A DNA stretch of 36,383 bases from the NCBI GenBank assembly GCA_029560585.1, contig JAKQKQ010000095.1:1-36383 (forward strand), in the 5' to 3' direction. Shown piece by piece: positions 1-7,955 of this stretch (position 1 is its first letter; each line of letters begins with the position of its first letter). Both the position numbers and the translations under genes were made by a program. Under the pieces are notes generated by a model that searched no databases, had not been told where the DNA came from, and saw only the letters and a list, made by a program, of their open reading frames with translations. This stretch comes from Verrucomicrobiota bacterium (GTDB taxonomy: Bacteria; Verrucomicrobiota; Verrucomicrobiia; JADLBR01).

Positions 1-112
1 GGGCGTGGGGCGCAAGTTTTGGCGCGGGATCAAGGCCCAGGGGCAGGCCACGCGAGCGGCAGCCCTGCTGGGGGCGCGGCTCGTGCCCCGACCCAGGATC
101 TGGGCCGGGAGG

Positions 113-260
113 GTTTTGGACTGCGGTGGCAGAGTCCGGCAACCGCCGGACGGCGCCACCGCTTTGGCAGGGCGCGAAGCGCGAGCCGCGACCATCGGCT
201 TCGGCTCCGCCGGAGGCAAAAGCGGTGTCGCCGCTTCGCTCTGCCACCGCAGTCCAAAAC
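113..260. repeat. 148-bp nested inverted repeat (MITE-like or hairpin element)
   Basis: The two ends are a perfect 22-bp inverted repeat: 113-134 begins GTTTTGGACTGCGGTGG and 239-260 is its exact reverse complement. A second inner pair, 152-165 and 219-232, matches over 13 of 14 bases (GGCGCCACCGCTTT against its complement). The transcript could fold into a long two-stage hairpin. No convincing protein is encoded here. The symmetry is directly visible; calling it a non-autonomous mobile element or a structured RNA is inference. Confidence 0.7.
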
Positions 261-363
261 CACAGTACAAAACGGCACCGCCCCCAGAAGTGTGATCATG
301 AATCATCCGACGCGTGGACGACTCTGGCTAGCGCCGCCCCGCCGCCCGGGGCATGGCATATCG

Positions 364-401
364 CCCGGATATTTCACAGCCTGCCGACTGTGAAATCCCG
401 G
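364..401. repeat. REP-like palindrome, copy A
   Basis: An imperfect palindrome with left arm CCCGGATATTTCACAG and right arm CTGTGAAATCCCGG around an 8-base centre. It is closely related to 23097-23140 and 36201-36243, so it belongs to a dispersed family. This copy lies in non-coding DNA about 80 bp upstream of the beta-propeller gene. The rest of 261-477 shows no gene that I can support. Confidence 0.75.
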
Positions 402-477
402 CCTCGGCAGACGCAAGTCGCAGCAACCTTGACTTGCGGACGCGGCTATCGACACTAGCCGCCAACGTCTACAACCC

Positions 478-1767
478 ATGAAAATACCCACCATCTTCTT
501 TGCTATCCTCTCCTTGGCCGCAACCGCCCTTGCCCCCACCGGCGACTGGGCCCAATTCCGCGGTCCCGGCGGCCTCGGCATAGGCGACGCCAAGGGCCTG
601 CCAACCGAATGGAGTTCCACAAAGAATGTCGCGTGGAAGACCAAACTCCCTGGCCCCGGCGCGTCGAGCCCCGTCGTCTTCGGCGGCCATGTCTTCCTCA
701 CGTGTTACACCGGATTCGGCGTGGACCCGAAGAACGCGGGCGACCCCAAGGATCTCAAGTACCATCTCGTCTGTATCGACCGCACGGGCGGCCGCATCCT
801 CTGGGAAAAGTCCATCAAATCCGACGGGCCGGTCCCGGGCTACAGTGGCCAGATTACGCTCCATGGCTATGCGTCCAGCACACCCGCCATCGACGCCGAT
901 GCGATCTATACGTTCTTTGGCGCCACCGGCGTCTGCGCATGGAAACACGATGGCTCCAAACTTTGGACCACCAAGGTCGGCGACAAGACCCACGCGTGGG
1001 GTTCTTCCAATTCCCCGCTCCTCTTCGAGAACCTCGTGATCGTCAACGCCAGCGTCGAATCCAGCGCCATCGTCGCGCTCGATCGAAAGACCGGCAAAGA
1101 GGTGTGGCGACAGACCGACATGCCGATGTCCTGGAATAGCCCGATCCTCGTCACGGTCGGCGGCAAACAGGAATTGGTCGTCAGCGTCAAGAGCCGCCTC
1201 AAAGCCTTCGACCCGGCCAGCGGCAAGCCACTCTGGGATTGCGCCGGCATCGAGGACTACGTCTGCCCGAGCATCGTCGCCCACGATGGCGTCGTGTTCG
1301 CCATCGGGGCGCGCAAATGCGCCGCGGTGGCCGTCCGGGCCGGCGGCAGCGGCGATGTCACCGAATCAAACACCGTCTGGAGGCTGGATCGCGGCAGCAA
1401 CGTCAGTTCCCCAGTCTATTATCAGGACCACCTCTACTGGGCCGATGAGAAAGGCAAGAAGGTCTTCTGCGCCGACGCCAAGACTGGAAAACTCGTCTAT
1501 GAAGAGGCCCTCCCCGCCATCCAAGATGCCGCTGGCAAGGGCGAGGGAACCCGGATCTACGCCTCGCCGGTCGTGGCCGACGGCAATCTCTTCTATCTGA
1601 ATCGGGGGGGCACGGCTTTCGTCATCAAGGCCGACCCCGCGTTCAAGCTGGTCGCACAGAACCGGATTGACGGCGACACCGGCCGCTTCAACGCCTCGCC
1701 CGCCGTCCACAAAAACCAGCTCCTCATCCGGAGCGACGAGACCCTCTACTGCATCGGAAAACGTTGA
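478..1767 (+). CDS. Secreted PQQ-binding-like beta-propeller repeat protein
   Basis: A 429-residue protein with a hydrophobic N-terminal signal sequence (about residues 1-18, ending around ATALA). It then has the WAQFRGPGG start that is typical of PVC-group outer-wall beta-propellers. Repeated blade motifs of the type LVCIDRTGGRILWEKS, IVALDRKTGKEVWRQT and LKAFDPASGKPLWDC mark at least five PQQ-like WD-type blades. I see no separate catalytic domain, so it could be a binding scaffold or a quinoprotein-like enzyme; the family alone does not tell. It is followed after 46 bp by a DUF1080 gene on the same strand, suggesting co-transcription. No strong ribosome-binding site is visible before the ATG, but the signal peptide supports this start. 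Confidence 0.9.
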   Translation: MKIPTIFFAILSLAATALAPTGDWAQFRGPGGLGIGDAKGLPTEWSSTKNVAWKTKLPGPGASSPVVFGGHVFLTCYTGFGVDPKNAGDPKDLKYHLVCIDRTGGRILWEKSIKSDGPVPGYSGQITLHGYASSTPAIDADAIYTFFGATGVCAWKHDGSKLWTTKVGDKTHAWGSSNSPLLFENLVIVNASVESSAIVALDRKTGKEVWRQTDMPMSWNSPILVTVGGKQELVVSVKSRLKAFDPASGKPLWDCAGIEDYVCPSIVAHDGVVFAIGARKCAAVAVRAGGSGDVTESNTVWRLDRGSNVSSPVYYQDHLYWADEKGKKVFCADAKTGKLVYEEALPAIQDAAGKGEGTRIYASPVVADGNLFYLNRGGTAFVIKADPAFKLVAQNRIDGDTGRFNASPAVHKNQLLIRSDETLYCIGKR

Positions 1768-1813
1768 GCGACGCACCGCACCAGCGCGCAAGACGCCCCA
1801 AGGACCTATCCCT

Positions 1814-2590
1814 ATGAAAACTGTCCTCGCCGCTATCGCCCTCCCATTGATCGCCGCCCTCACCGCCGACGCCGCAGAGCATGACCTGGGCAAAGACGGC
1901 ACCCCCGGTTACCGCGACACCGAACTGGTGCCCGGGACCCAATGGCACAAGCACGATCCCGACCGGCCCCAGCCGCCCGTTGTCACCCCCGGCAAGGCCG
2001 GCGGCGCGCCATCCGACGCGATCATCCTATTCAACGGCGGCGACCTCTCGCAGTTCGAACCCACCGAGTGGAAACTCGAGGGCGATGCGATCATCACGAC
2101 AAAGGGTAATCTCGTCACGAAACGTCCGTTCGGCGACATGCAGCTCCATCTGGAATGGTGTGGCCCGGTGGAGGCCATGGAGAAATGGAGCAACCAGGGC
2201 AACAGCGGCGTGCTCCCCATGGGCCTCTACGAGATCCAGATCTTCGATTCCCACTCCACCAAGATTTACGCGGATGGCCAGGCTGCCGCCGTGTACGGGG
2301 AAACCCCGCCGCTCGTCAACGCCACCCTCCCCCGCGGCGAATGGCAGACGTACGATATCGTCTTCAAGGCGCCGGTATACGATGGCGACAAGGTCGTTAG
2401 CCCACCACGGGCAACGGTCTTTTTCAATGGCGTCGTCGTGCAGCACGACACGGAGATCAAGGGCCGCATCGCGCACCGCAAGATCCTCCCGCTTTCGCCC
2501 CACCCCGCCAAACTTCCGCTGACGATCAGCGGCCACAATTGCCCCGTCAAATTCCGCAACATCTGGGTCCGCGAACTGGCGCTCCCCTGA
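1814..2590 (+). CDS. DUF1080 / 3-keto-disaccharide hydrolase-like exported protein
   Basis: A 258-residue protein starting at the ATG that gives a clear signal peptide (MKTVLAAIALPLIAALTADA, cleavage near residue 20). The reading frame is open further upstream, but that part overlaps the previous gene and lacks a signal. The DUF1080 concanavalin-like fold is shown by ILFNGGDLSQFE near residue 70, the NSGVLPMGLYEIQIFDS block near 130-150 and the C-terminal PVKFRNIWVREL block. Proteins of this family bind or hydrolyse 3-keto-glucosides made by Gfo/Idh/MocA oxidoreductases. That fits the oxidoreductase encoded two genes downstream. The 3' end overlaps the next gene by up to 52 bp. Confidence 0.92.
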   Translation: MKTVLAAIALPLIAALTADAAEHDLGKDGTPGYRDTELVPGTQWHKHDPDRPQPPVVTPGKAGGAPSDAIILFNGGDLSQFEPTEWKLEGDAIITTKGNLVTKRPFGDMQLHLEWCGPVEAMEKWSNQGNSGVLPMGLYEIQIFDSHSTKIYADGQAAAVYGETPPLVNATLPRGEWQTYDIVFKAPVYDGDKVVSPPRATVFFNGVVVQHDTEIKGRIAHRKILPLSPHPAKLPLTISGHNCPVKFRNIWVRELALP

Positions 2591-4248
2591 ACCCGCGGGA
2601 CACGCCCCGCTGCACCCGCCGCGGCTTCCTCGCCGCCACGGGAGGGCTCGTCCTGTCAAGGGCCATCCCCGGCCTTGGCGCCGCCACCGCCCAAGGGCAG
2701 GCCCCTGCCTCTGCGGACGACATGGCGAAGATCGCGGCCGCTGTTCCCGAAAGACCCTTTGCCACGCCACTCCGGCCGCGGCGGCTCCTCGTATTCGACC
2801 TCAATGTCGGATATGGCGGCCACGGCTCCATCCGCACCGCAAACGCCGCATTCGAGCTGATGGGCCGCAAAACCGGATGTTTCGAGACCGAGTTCCATCG
2901 AGACCCCGAGGCTTTCAGGCCGGAGAACCTCGCAAGATTCGATGCCGTGTTCTTCAACAACACGGTCGGGAACCTTTTCGAGGACCCCGCGCTGAGGCGG
3001 GCCCTCGCGGAATTCATCTATGCGGGCGGCGGACTGATGGGCGCCCACGGCACCTCCGTGGCGTTCACCCGTTGGCCCGGCGCCCACGAGGACTGGCCGG
3101 AGTTTGGCCGAATGCTCGGCGCCCGCGGTGCCAGCCACCTCGCCAGCGATGAGCCCGCCTTCATCGCGCTCGATGATCCAGCCCACCCCCTCACCCAGTG
3201 CTTTCCCGCCTCGGGATTCGAATGCCAGGACGAGTTTTTCCGTTTCCAGGACCCCTATTCGCGAAATCGGGTGCGCGTGCTCCTCCGGATCGACACAGGC
3301 CGCACGCCGCCGCCAGCCGATAGGAAGCCTTTTCGTGCCGACGGCGACTACGCCCTCGCCTGGGCCCGCCAATATGGGAGGGGCCGCGTGTTCTACTGCG
3401 CGATCGCCCACAACCCCCGCACATTCTGGGATCCGCAAATGCTACGGTTCTACCTCGCCGCAACGCAGTTCGCCCTCGGCGATCTTCCCGCCCCCACCAT
3501 CCCCAGCGCCTTGCTCACCCCAGCGATCCGCGCACAAGAAGCCATGGGCTGGCGCAAGGGCCTCGAGGCGGACGATCCCTCCTCTGTGAGCCTTCTCGAT
3601 CTCATCGATCGCGCCGCCGCCATGGGCGTCCCCTACGTCGGTGCGGCGAGCGACCAGAGGCTCGGCGCCGACATGCCCGTCAAACTCAACGAGTCCATTG
3701 ATCCCGATACGTTCGAGAAGATCCGGCTCAAGCTCGACGCGTCGGGCGTGACCCTGTTGACCTATCGCGCCATGCGCCCGCCATCCGATGCCACCGGTTG
3801 GCGCGCGCTCATGGCATTCGCGCGCAAGATGGGTGCCGAAAGCCTCATCGCGGAATCCTTGCCGACGGATCTCGACGCCGTCGGCGCGCTCTGCGCCGAA
3901 TACGACATCCGCCTTGCCTGCGCGGCCGATGACCCAAATTCAATTCTGGCCGCATGCAAGAACCGCGAACCGCGCATTGGCGCCTGCGGCGATTTCTCGC
4001 GATGGGCCCGCGCCGGCATCGATCCCACAAAAGCCATCGGCGCCCTCGGCCCCCGGTTGATCACCGTTTCCGCCAGAGGCCCGCAGTGGAGCAACAATAC
4101 CTCGGCCGAGCGAATGCTCGCCGAGATCCGCGCCATGCGGCTGAATCCCACGATGTTCGCATTTGGTTGCCCGACGACCGCCGCCCCCGCGCCCGACATC
4201 TCACTGTTTGACAACAATTGCACGAAACTCGTTCACGGTCTCAGATGA
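2539..4248 (+). CDS. Tat-exported ThuA-domain protein fused to a degenerate sugar-isomerase TIM barrel
   Basis: As drawn from a TTG at 2539 the protein has 569 residues. An in-frame CTG at 2587-2589 overlaps the upstream TGA (CTGA) and would start just before the twin-arginine signal (CTRRGFLAATGG), so the true start is uncertain. Residues about 80-315 form a ThuA (trehalose-utilisation, glutamine-amidotransferase-like) domain, with FFNNTVGN, GGGLMGAHG, HPLTQCFP and GRVFYCAIAHNPRTFWD. Residues about 330-569 resemble a xylose-isomerase-like TIM barrel (PRIGACGDFSRWARAGIDPTKAIGAL). Its usual metal-binding signatures are altered: the family DxGH is GDFSRW and the LHxKD strand is VSARG. It is probably a periplasmic carbohydrate-related protein with an inactive second domain. 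Domain calls are by recognition; function is inferred. Confidence 0.85.
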   Translation: MPRQIPQHLGPRTGAPLNPRDTPRCTRRGFLAATGGLVLSRAIPGLGAATAQGQAPASADDMAKIAAAVPERPFATPLRPRRLLVFDLNVGYGGHGSIRTANAAFELMGRKTGCFETEFHRDPEAFRPENLARFDAVFFNNTVGNLFEDPALRRALAEFIYAGGGLMGAHGTSVAFTRWPGAHEDWPEFGRMLGARGASHLASDEPAFIALDDPAHPLTQCFPASGFECQDEFFRFQDPYSRNRVRVLLRIDTGRTPPPADRKPFRADGDYALAWARQYGRGRVFYCAIAHNPRTFWDPQMLRFYLAATQFALGDLPAPTIPSALLTPAIRAQEAMGWRKGLEADDPSSVSLLDLIDRAAAMGVPYVGAASDQRLGADMPVKLNESIDPDTFEKIRLKLDASGVTLLTYRAMRPPSDATGWRALMAFARKMGAESLIAESLPTDLDAVGALCAEYDIRLACAADDPNSILAACKNREPRIGACGDFSRWARAGIDPTKAIGALGPRLITVSARGPQWSNNTSAERMLAEIRAMRLNPTMFAFGCPTTAAPAPDISLFDNNCTKLVHGLR

Positions 4249-4270
4249 ATCTGAAAGGCATCGCGCCTCA

Positions 4271-4296
4271 ACCCAAGAAACGTACCGGACTTGGGT
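4271..4296 (+). other. Short intergenic hairpin
   Basis: ACCCAAG at 4271-4277 pairs with CTTGGGT at 4290-4296 around a 12-base loop, in the 76-bp gap between the ThuA and Gfo/Idh/MocA genes. There is no T-run after it, so it is not a typical intrinsic terminator; it may be an mRNA processing or attenuation structure, or chance. Confidence 0.25.
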
Positions 4297-4324
4297 CAAC
4301 AGACTGCCCGAGAGGTAATCCGTC

Positions 4325-5713
4325 ATGATCGATATCCCGAGCGTGGCACAGGTCCAGCGCATCACCCGGCGCGCGTTTCTCGGCGCGATGACCGCGGCCT
4401 CCGCATCCCATTTCGTTCCCGCGTCAGCCCGCGGGGCCGATGGTGCCGTTGCCCCCAGCAACCGCATCACGCTCGGCCTCATCGGCCATGGCGTGATGGG
4501 CGCGGGGCACCTCGCGCATGCCGTCGGCACGAGCGCCGTCCAGGTGTTGGCCGTCTGCGACGTGGATCGCTCCAGACGCGAGGAGGCCCAGCGGCGCGTG
4601 GAGGCCGCTTACGCCGCCGCCCGCACCAGTGGAACGTATTCGGGTTGCGCCGCCTATAACGACTACCGCGAGATACTGACCCGTCCGGACATCGACGCGG
4701 TCATCATCGTCACGCCAGACCACTGGCACGCGCCCATCGCCGCCGAGGCCGCCGCCGCAGGCAAGGATATCTATTGCGAGAAACCCGTCTCGATCACCAT
4801 CGAGGAAGGCCGCAAGATGGTCTCGGCCGTCCGCCGATACGGCCGCGTTTTCCAGACGGGCAGCCAATACCGGTCCAACCAGACCATCCGGCGGGTCTGC
4901 GATTTCGTCCGGGCCGGCGGCCTGGGGAAGGTCAAGGCCGCATTCGCCCTCTGGAGCCGAATCCACGAATTCGGCGGCGCGCCCTTTCCCGTCGATCCCC
5001 CTTTGCCTGCCGAACCCATCCCCGATGGCCTGGACTGGGAACTCTGGCTTGGGCCCGCCCCGTGGCACCCGTACAATCGGCGCTATCACGTGAATCCCCC
5101 ACCCGGCGTGGTGCCATGGGCGTTCTGCGAAGATTTTGGGGCCGCCTCCGTCACCTGGCACCACTCCCACAGCGCCGACGTCATCCAATATGCCCTCGGC
5201 GTCGAGACCTCTGGACCCACCGAGATCATTCCCCCCGGCGCCGGACCATTCCCTACCCTCACCTATCGTTACGCCAACGGAACCCTGCTCCACCTCGTGG
5301 AACATTGGGGTTTGGTCAAGGAACTGTACTCCGCCGTCCCCCAGTCCGCACGCCTCGCAGGATCCTTCGGCGGAATCTTCGTCGGCGAGCGCGGCTGGGT
5401 CACGTCGATGACCACGGGCGGCCCCATCGAGGGAGAACCTGAAACGATATTCGAGGAGATGGGCCTGCGCGAACGCGAGATCACCGGTGCCAACAACCAC
5501 CACGCCAACTGGCTCGATTGCATCCGGACCCGCGCCCTGCCAAGTTCCAACGAGGAAATCGGCCACCGCGCGGCATCGCTGGGCCACCTGGCCACGATCG
5601 GTTTCAGATTGGGTCGCGCCCTGCGCTGGAATCCCAACCGCGAAGAATTCGACAACGATCCCGAGGCCAATCGCTTGCTCTCGCGCGCCATGCGAGAGTC
5701 CTGGCGCATTTAG
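4325..5713 (+). CDS. Tat-exported Gfo/Idh/MocA family NAD(P)-dependent oxidoreductase
   Basis: A 462-residue protein. The ATG is preceded by a GAGAGG-type ribosome-binding site about 9 bases upstream. The N-terminus carries a twin-arginine signal (ITRRAFLGAM, residues 13-22), so the protein should be exported folded with its cofactor, as in glucose-fructose oxidoreductase. A Rossmann fold starts at about residue 47 with LGLIGHGVMG, a variant of GxGxxG. The family EKP motif is at residues 152-154, and a catalytic-region helix contains NWLDCIRTR near 400. The size is typical of the PVC exported subfamily. With the neighbouring DUF1080 protein it fits a 3-keto-glycoside pathway (inferred). The stop overlaps the convergent SMP-30 gene by 4 bp. 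Confidence 0.93.
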   Translation: MIDIPSVAQVQRITRRAFLGAMTAASASHFVPASARGADGAVAPSNRITLGLIGHGVMGAGHLAHAVGTSAVQVLAVCDVDRSRREEAQRRVEAAYAAARTSGTYSGCAAYNDYREILTRPDIDAVIIVTPDHWHAPIAAEAAAAGKDIYCEKPVSITIEEGRKMVSAVRRYGRVFQTGSQYRSNQTIRRVCDFVRAGGLGKVKAAFALWSRIHEFGGAPFPVDPPLPAEPIPDGLDWELWLGPAPWHPYNRRYHVNPPPGVVPWAFCEDFGAASVTWHHSHSADVIQYALGVETSGPTEIIPPGAGPFPTLTYRYANGTLLHLVEHWGLVKELYSAVPQSARLAGSFGGIFVGERGWVTSMTTGGPIEGEPETIFEEMGLREREITGANNHHANWLDCIRTRALPSSNEEIGHRAASLGHLATIGFRLGRALRWNPNREEFDNDPEANRLLSRAMRESWRI

Positions 5714-6588
5714 CCCTCGAAATAATACGCCTCGACGCCAGGCACAGCCGGCCGACACCGGAAGATTCCGCCGGCCAGCGGTTGCTGCTTCAAATCGCGA
5801 TCTCGCAGCCCGGTCCGCGCCGTGGTGATGTACAGCGTCTCAAGACCCGGCCCCCCGAACGCGCAAGATGTCACCCGCGACACGGGCACCGATATGGCCT
5901 CCAACATCCGTCCGCTCGAAGGATCGAAACGGCACACCTGCCCCCCGTCCCACATGGCCACCCACAGTTTCCCTTCCGCGTCGATCGCCATCCCGTCGGG
6001 CATCCCCTCCTCCGCCGGCACTTCCACCACCACGCGCTCGTTCGTGATGTCACCAGAGTCCGCATCATAGTCGAACGCCACCACCTGCCGGGTCGGCGAA
6101 TCAATGAAATACATCACGTCCTCGTCCAGGCTCCACGCCAGACCGTTGGAAATCGAAATCCCCTCCAGTTTTCGATCAACGGAGGCATCGGTATCCAAAC
6201 AGTACAGCGCGCCAGCCCCCTTCCTACCCGTGTTGGAGGTTGTGCCAGCCCAGAACCTTCCCACCGGATCCGCCTTCCCGTCGTTGAACCGACTGTCCGG
6301 GTTGTCAGACTCCGGGTCCGCGATCCGCATCAGACGGCCCTTCCGCGGATCCAATACCCCGAAACCCTCCGCCGTGGCCGCCACCAGCTCGCCCGAGCGC
6401 GCCGGCACCACCGACCCCACTTTCATCCCAAGAGAAATCGCCCGATCCTCGAATCGCGCGGGATCGAAAAGATGTACCTCTCCCCGATCAATATCCACCC
6501 AGTAAAGAATCTGCCGGTCCACGTCCCAAACCGGACCCTCTCCCAGTTGCGCCTGCGCGTCCAAAACGCATTCCATCTCCACGACCAT
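5710..6588 (-). CDS. SMP-30/gluconolactonase/LRE-like lactonase
   Basis: About 292 residues. The family is recognised from LGEGPVWDVDRQILYWVDI at the N-terminus, RFNDGKADPVGRFWAGT in the middle, NGLAWSLDEDVMYFIDS and PDGMAIDAEGKLWVAMW, and the C-terminal RVTSCAFGG/LYITTA strands. Together these build the six-bladed metal-dependent lactonase propeller: E of LGEGP, N of RFNDG, N of NGLAWS and D of PDGMAID are the usual metal ligands and all are present. There is no signal peptide, so it is cytoplasmic. It would hydrolyse sugar lactones formed by oxidation, matching the sugar oxidoreductase facing it. The start is ambiguous: ATG at 6588 is chosen because family members begin close to the GEGP motif; a TTG at 6615 and an ATG at 6576 are also in frame. 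Confidence 0.9.
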   Translation of the reverse strand: MVVEMECVLDAQAQLGEGPVWDVDRQILYWVDIDRGEVHLFDPARFEDRAISLGMKVGSVVPARSGELVAATAEGFGVLDPRKGRLMRIADPESDNPDSRFNDGKADPVGRFWAGTTSNTGRKGAGALYCLDTDASVDRKLEGISISNGLAWSLDEDVMYFIDSPTRQVVAFDYDADSGDITNERVVVEVPAEEGMPDGMAIDAEGKLWVAMWDGGQVCRFDPSSGRMLEAISVPVSRVTSCAFGGPGLETLYITTARTGLRDRDLKQQPLAGGIFRCRPAVPGVEAYYFEG

Positions 6589-7041
6589 ACTCCAATTGCA
6601 GCCCCAGACGGCCAACTGTCAACCGACTTTGATAAATGATTTTTCAAACGCGTCGAACGCGTCGCGCTCAAGGTCACAGAAGATTTGACAACGCCGAAAG
6701 ATTCGCTCTAGCGGCTCCATGGTCTGGAGCGCTCCCGCGCCACGAAGAGGGCGCGTGACGCCAGAGTTTCCAGAACCTCCCGCGGCCCATGGCCTTTCGA
6801 TGGATGCGCCACGCGAGCATCCTGGGGAGGGCCCGCGGCCTCGCGGGCCGGGTTGGCCCGGGCGTTGCGCGGCTGGTGAATCGCGGACGCCGGGGACGGC
6901 GTCCCTCCCAACTGATACTGAGACGCCAGCGCGGAGGTGATGGTCTGGCGTTTTGAGATAGGCTCGCCCCGGCGTCCGCGTGTGACCGGCGCCCGCAACA
7001 CGGCCGGTGCGGCCCCGAGAAGCAAAGCCGCACCTTGCGGC
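6589..7041. other. Non-coding stretch with GC-rich hairpin
   Basis: About 450 bases without a supportable gene. Open frames exist on the minus strand but show only low-complexity Arg/Pro/Gly-rich sequence. It contains a perfect 7-bp hairpin, GGACGCC (6885-6891) against GGCGTCC (6898-6904), and other GC-rich symmetries, which suggests decayed repeats. I see no recognisable RNA family here. Confidence 0.4.
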
Positions 7042-7072
7042 TTGCCTTTCCACCATTGCCAGGCATCATAAT
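7042..7072 (+). promoter_or_regulatory. Possible sigma-70-type promoter of the tRNA gene
   Basis: A -10-like CATAAT at 7067-7072 lies 9 bases before the tRNA 5' end. A weak -35-like TTGCCT lies at 7042-7047, with a 19-base spacer. Position and the AT-rich -10 are suggestive, but the -35 is poor and the spacing is at the long end. Confidence 0.35.
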
Positions 7073-7081
7073 TGTTTCTCT

Positions 7082-7156
7082 GCGCGGTTAGCTTAGTGGT
7101 AGAGCGCCTGCTTCACACGCAGGAGGTCGCAGGTTCGAACCCTGCACCGCGCACCA
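7082..7156 (+). tRNA. tRNA-Val (anticodon CAC)
   Basis: A complete cloverleaf can be drawn. The acceptor stem is GCGCGGT (7082-7088) paired with ACCGCGC (7146-7152). The D-arm is 7091-7105. The anticodon stem is CCTGC/GCAGG with loop TTCACAC (7112-7118), giving anticodon CAC, which reads the valine codon GUG. The T-arm is GCAGG-TTCGAAC-CCTGC (7129-7145). The discriminator A is at 7153 and the CCA end is encoded at 7154-7156. GUG is a codon of choice in a genome this GC-rich. No integrated element is visible at its 3' end. Confidence 0.97.
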
Positions 7157-7209
7157 CCCCCGCCACAGCACGACACGCCGCCTTGCCGGCCTGGGCTAAT
7201 GGGATCTGT

Positions 7210-7692
7210 TTAGTCCTCGATGGGCGGCATCGAGCACGGGGAACTCGCATACTCCCGATACCCCGACGCCGCACAGGCCCCCGCCTCCGCGGCGAGCCGC
7301 GTTCCCTCCGCCGAGGCCGACTTAGGAAACTCCGGATCCTCCAGGATTTGCCGGAGCACCCTTGCCGCCTCCGCCTGCGAATAGTCCTCGTGCGGGCGCT
7401 TCGTGACTCCCCGATCACTCAAAACGTAGTGCTTTGTCGCCTCGATGCCATGGCGCCTCAGGATCGCGGCCACACAATTCAGCGGACAGCCGTCGATCGC
7501 GATGATTGGCCGCCCGGATTTCGCAGTCTTGACCAACGGCCTCACGTCGCCCCCCACCCCCGCGATACACGACATCTCCGCAACCCCCAATCGGTCAAGC
7601 CTCACGGCCAGATGGTTGGCCATCTGCGCGGCGCTGGAAGCACCCGAGCAAGAATAGACCAGCGGCAGCTTCGGCTTTTGGGAAGAATCCAT
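7210..7692 (-). CDS. DGC-domain putative zinc-binding protein
   Basis: About 160 residues. It has the conserved cysteine pattern of the DGC family: YSCSG near the N-terminus, CIAGVGG in the middle and DGCPLNC, the motif that names the family. The cysteines very likely bind zinc. The biochemical role of the family is not well established. The C-terminus adds a short Cys-containing tail (GACAASGYREYASSPC). I chose the ATG at 7692 because the domain begins right after it. An in-frame ATG at 7743 would add 17 residues without recognisable homology. The gene is opposite to the tRNA and to queA, so it seems to be transcribed alone. Confidence 0.82.
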   Translation of the reverse strand: MDSSQKPKLPLVYSCSGASSAAQMANHLAVRLDRLGVAEMSCIAGVGGDVRPLVKTAKSGRPIIAIDGCPLNCVAAILRRHGIEATKHYVLSDRGVTKRPHEDYSQAEAARVLRQILEDPEFPKSASAEGTRLAAEAGACAASGYREYASSPCSMPPIED

Positions 7693-7955
7693 CGGTGGGC
7701 TAATTGTTGATACTCTTATCTTCTTTTCCCGCATTTTGCGCATGTTTCGCGCCCCGTCAAGGTGGCGGCGCGGCCAGGGGTCCCGCTATCTGGCTTCTCT
7801 GCCATCACAATCCCCTTGCGGAAGCGGTTTAGCTCTCGAATCGTGCCGTTCTTGATTCCCCGGTTCCGGGGCGGGCGCCATGGGTTCACGCGGCGGCAGA
7901 AAACGTTGCAATTCCCGCGGTGCGTCCCACCCTGCCCAGCGCCCTCAGTCCCACC

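Noticed and set aside
469-1284. 271-residue frame opposite the beta-propeller gene
   Set aside because: It is the antisense shadow of a gene with clear signal peptide and blade motifs; its Asp/Gly/Ala-rich composition is typical of such shadows.
6619-7056. 145-residue minus-strand open frame upstream of the tRNA
   Set aside because: Composition is Arg/Gly/Pro-rich with no domain pattern, other frames in the same stretch are equally open, and no ribosome-binding site is visible.
7082-7156. tRNA gene as attachment site of an integrated element
   Set aside because: No integrase and no duplicated tRNA 3' end nearby.
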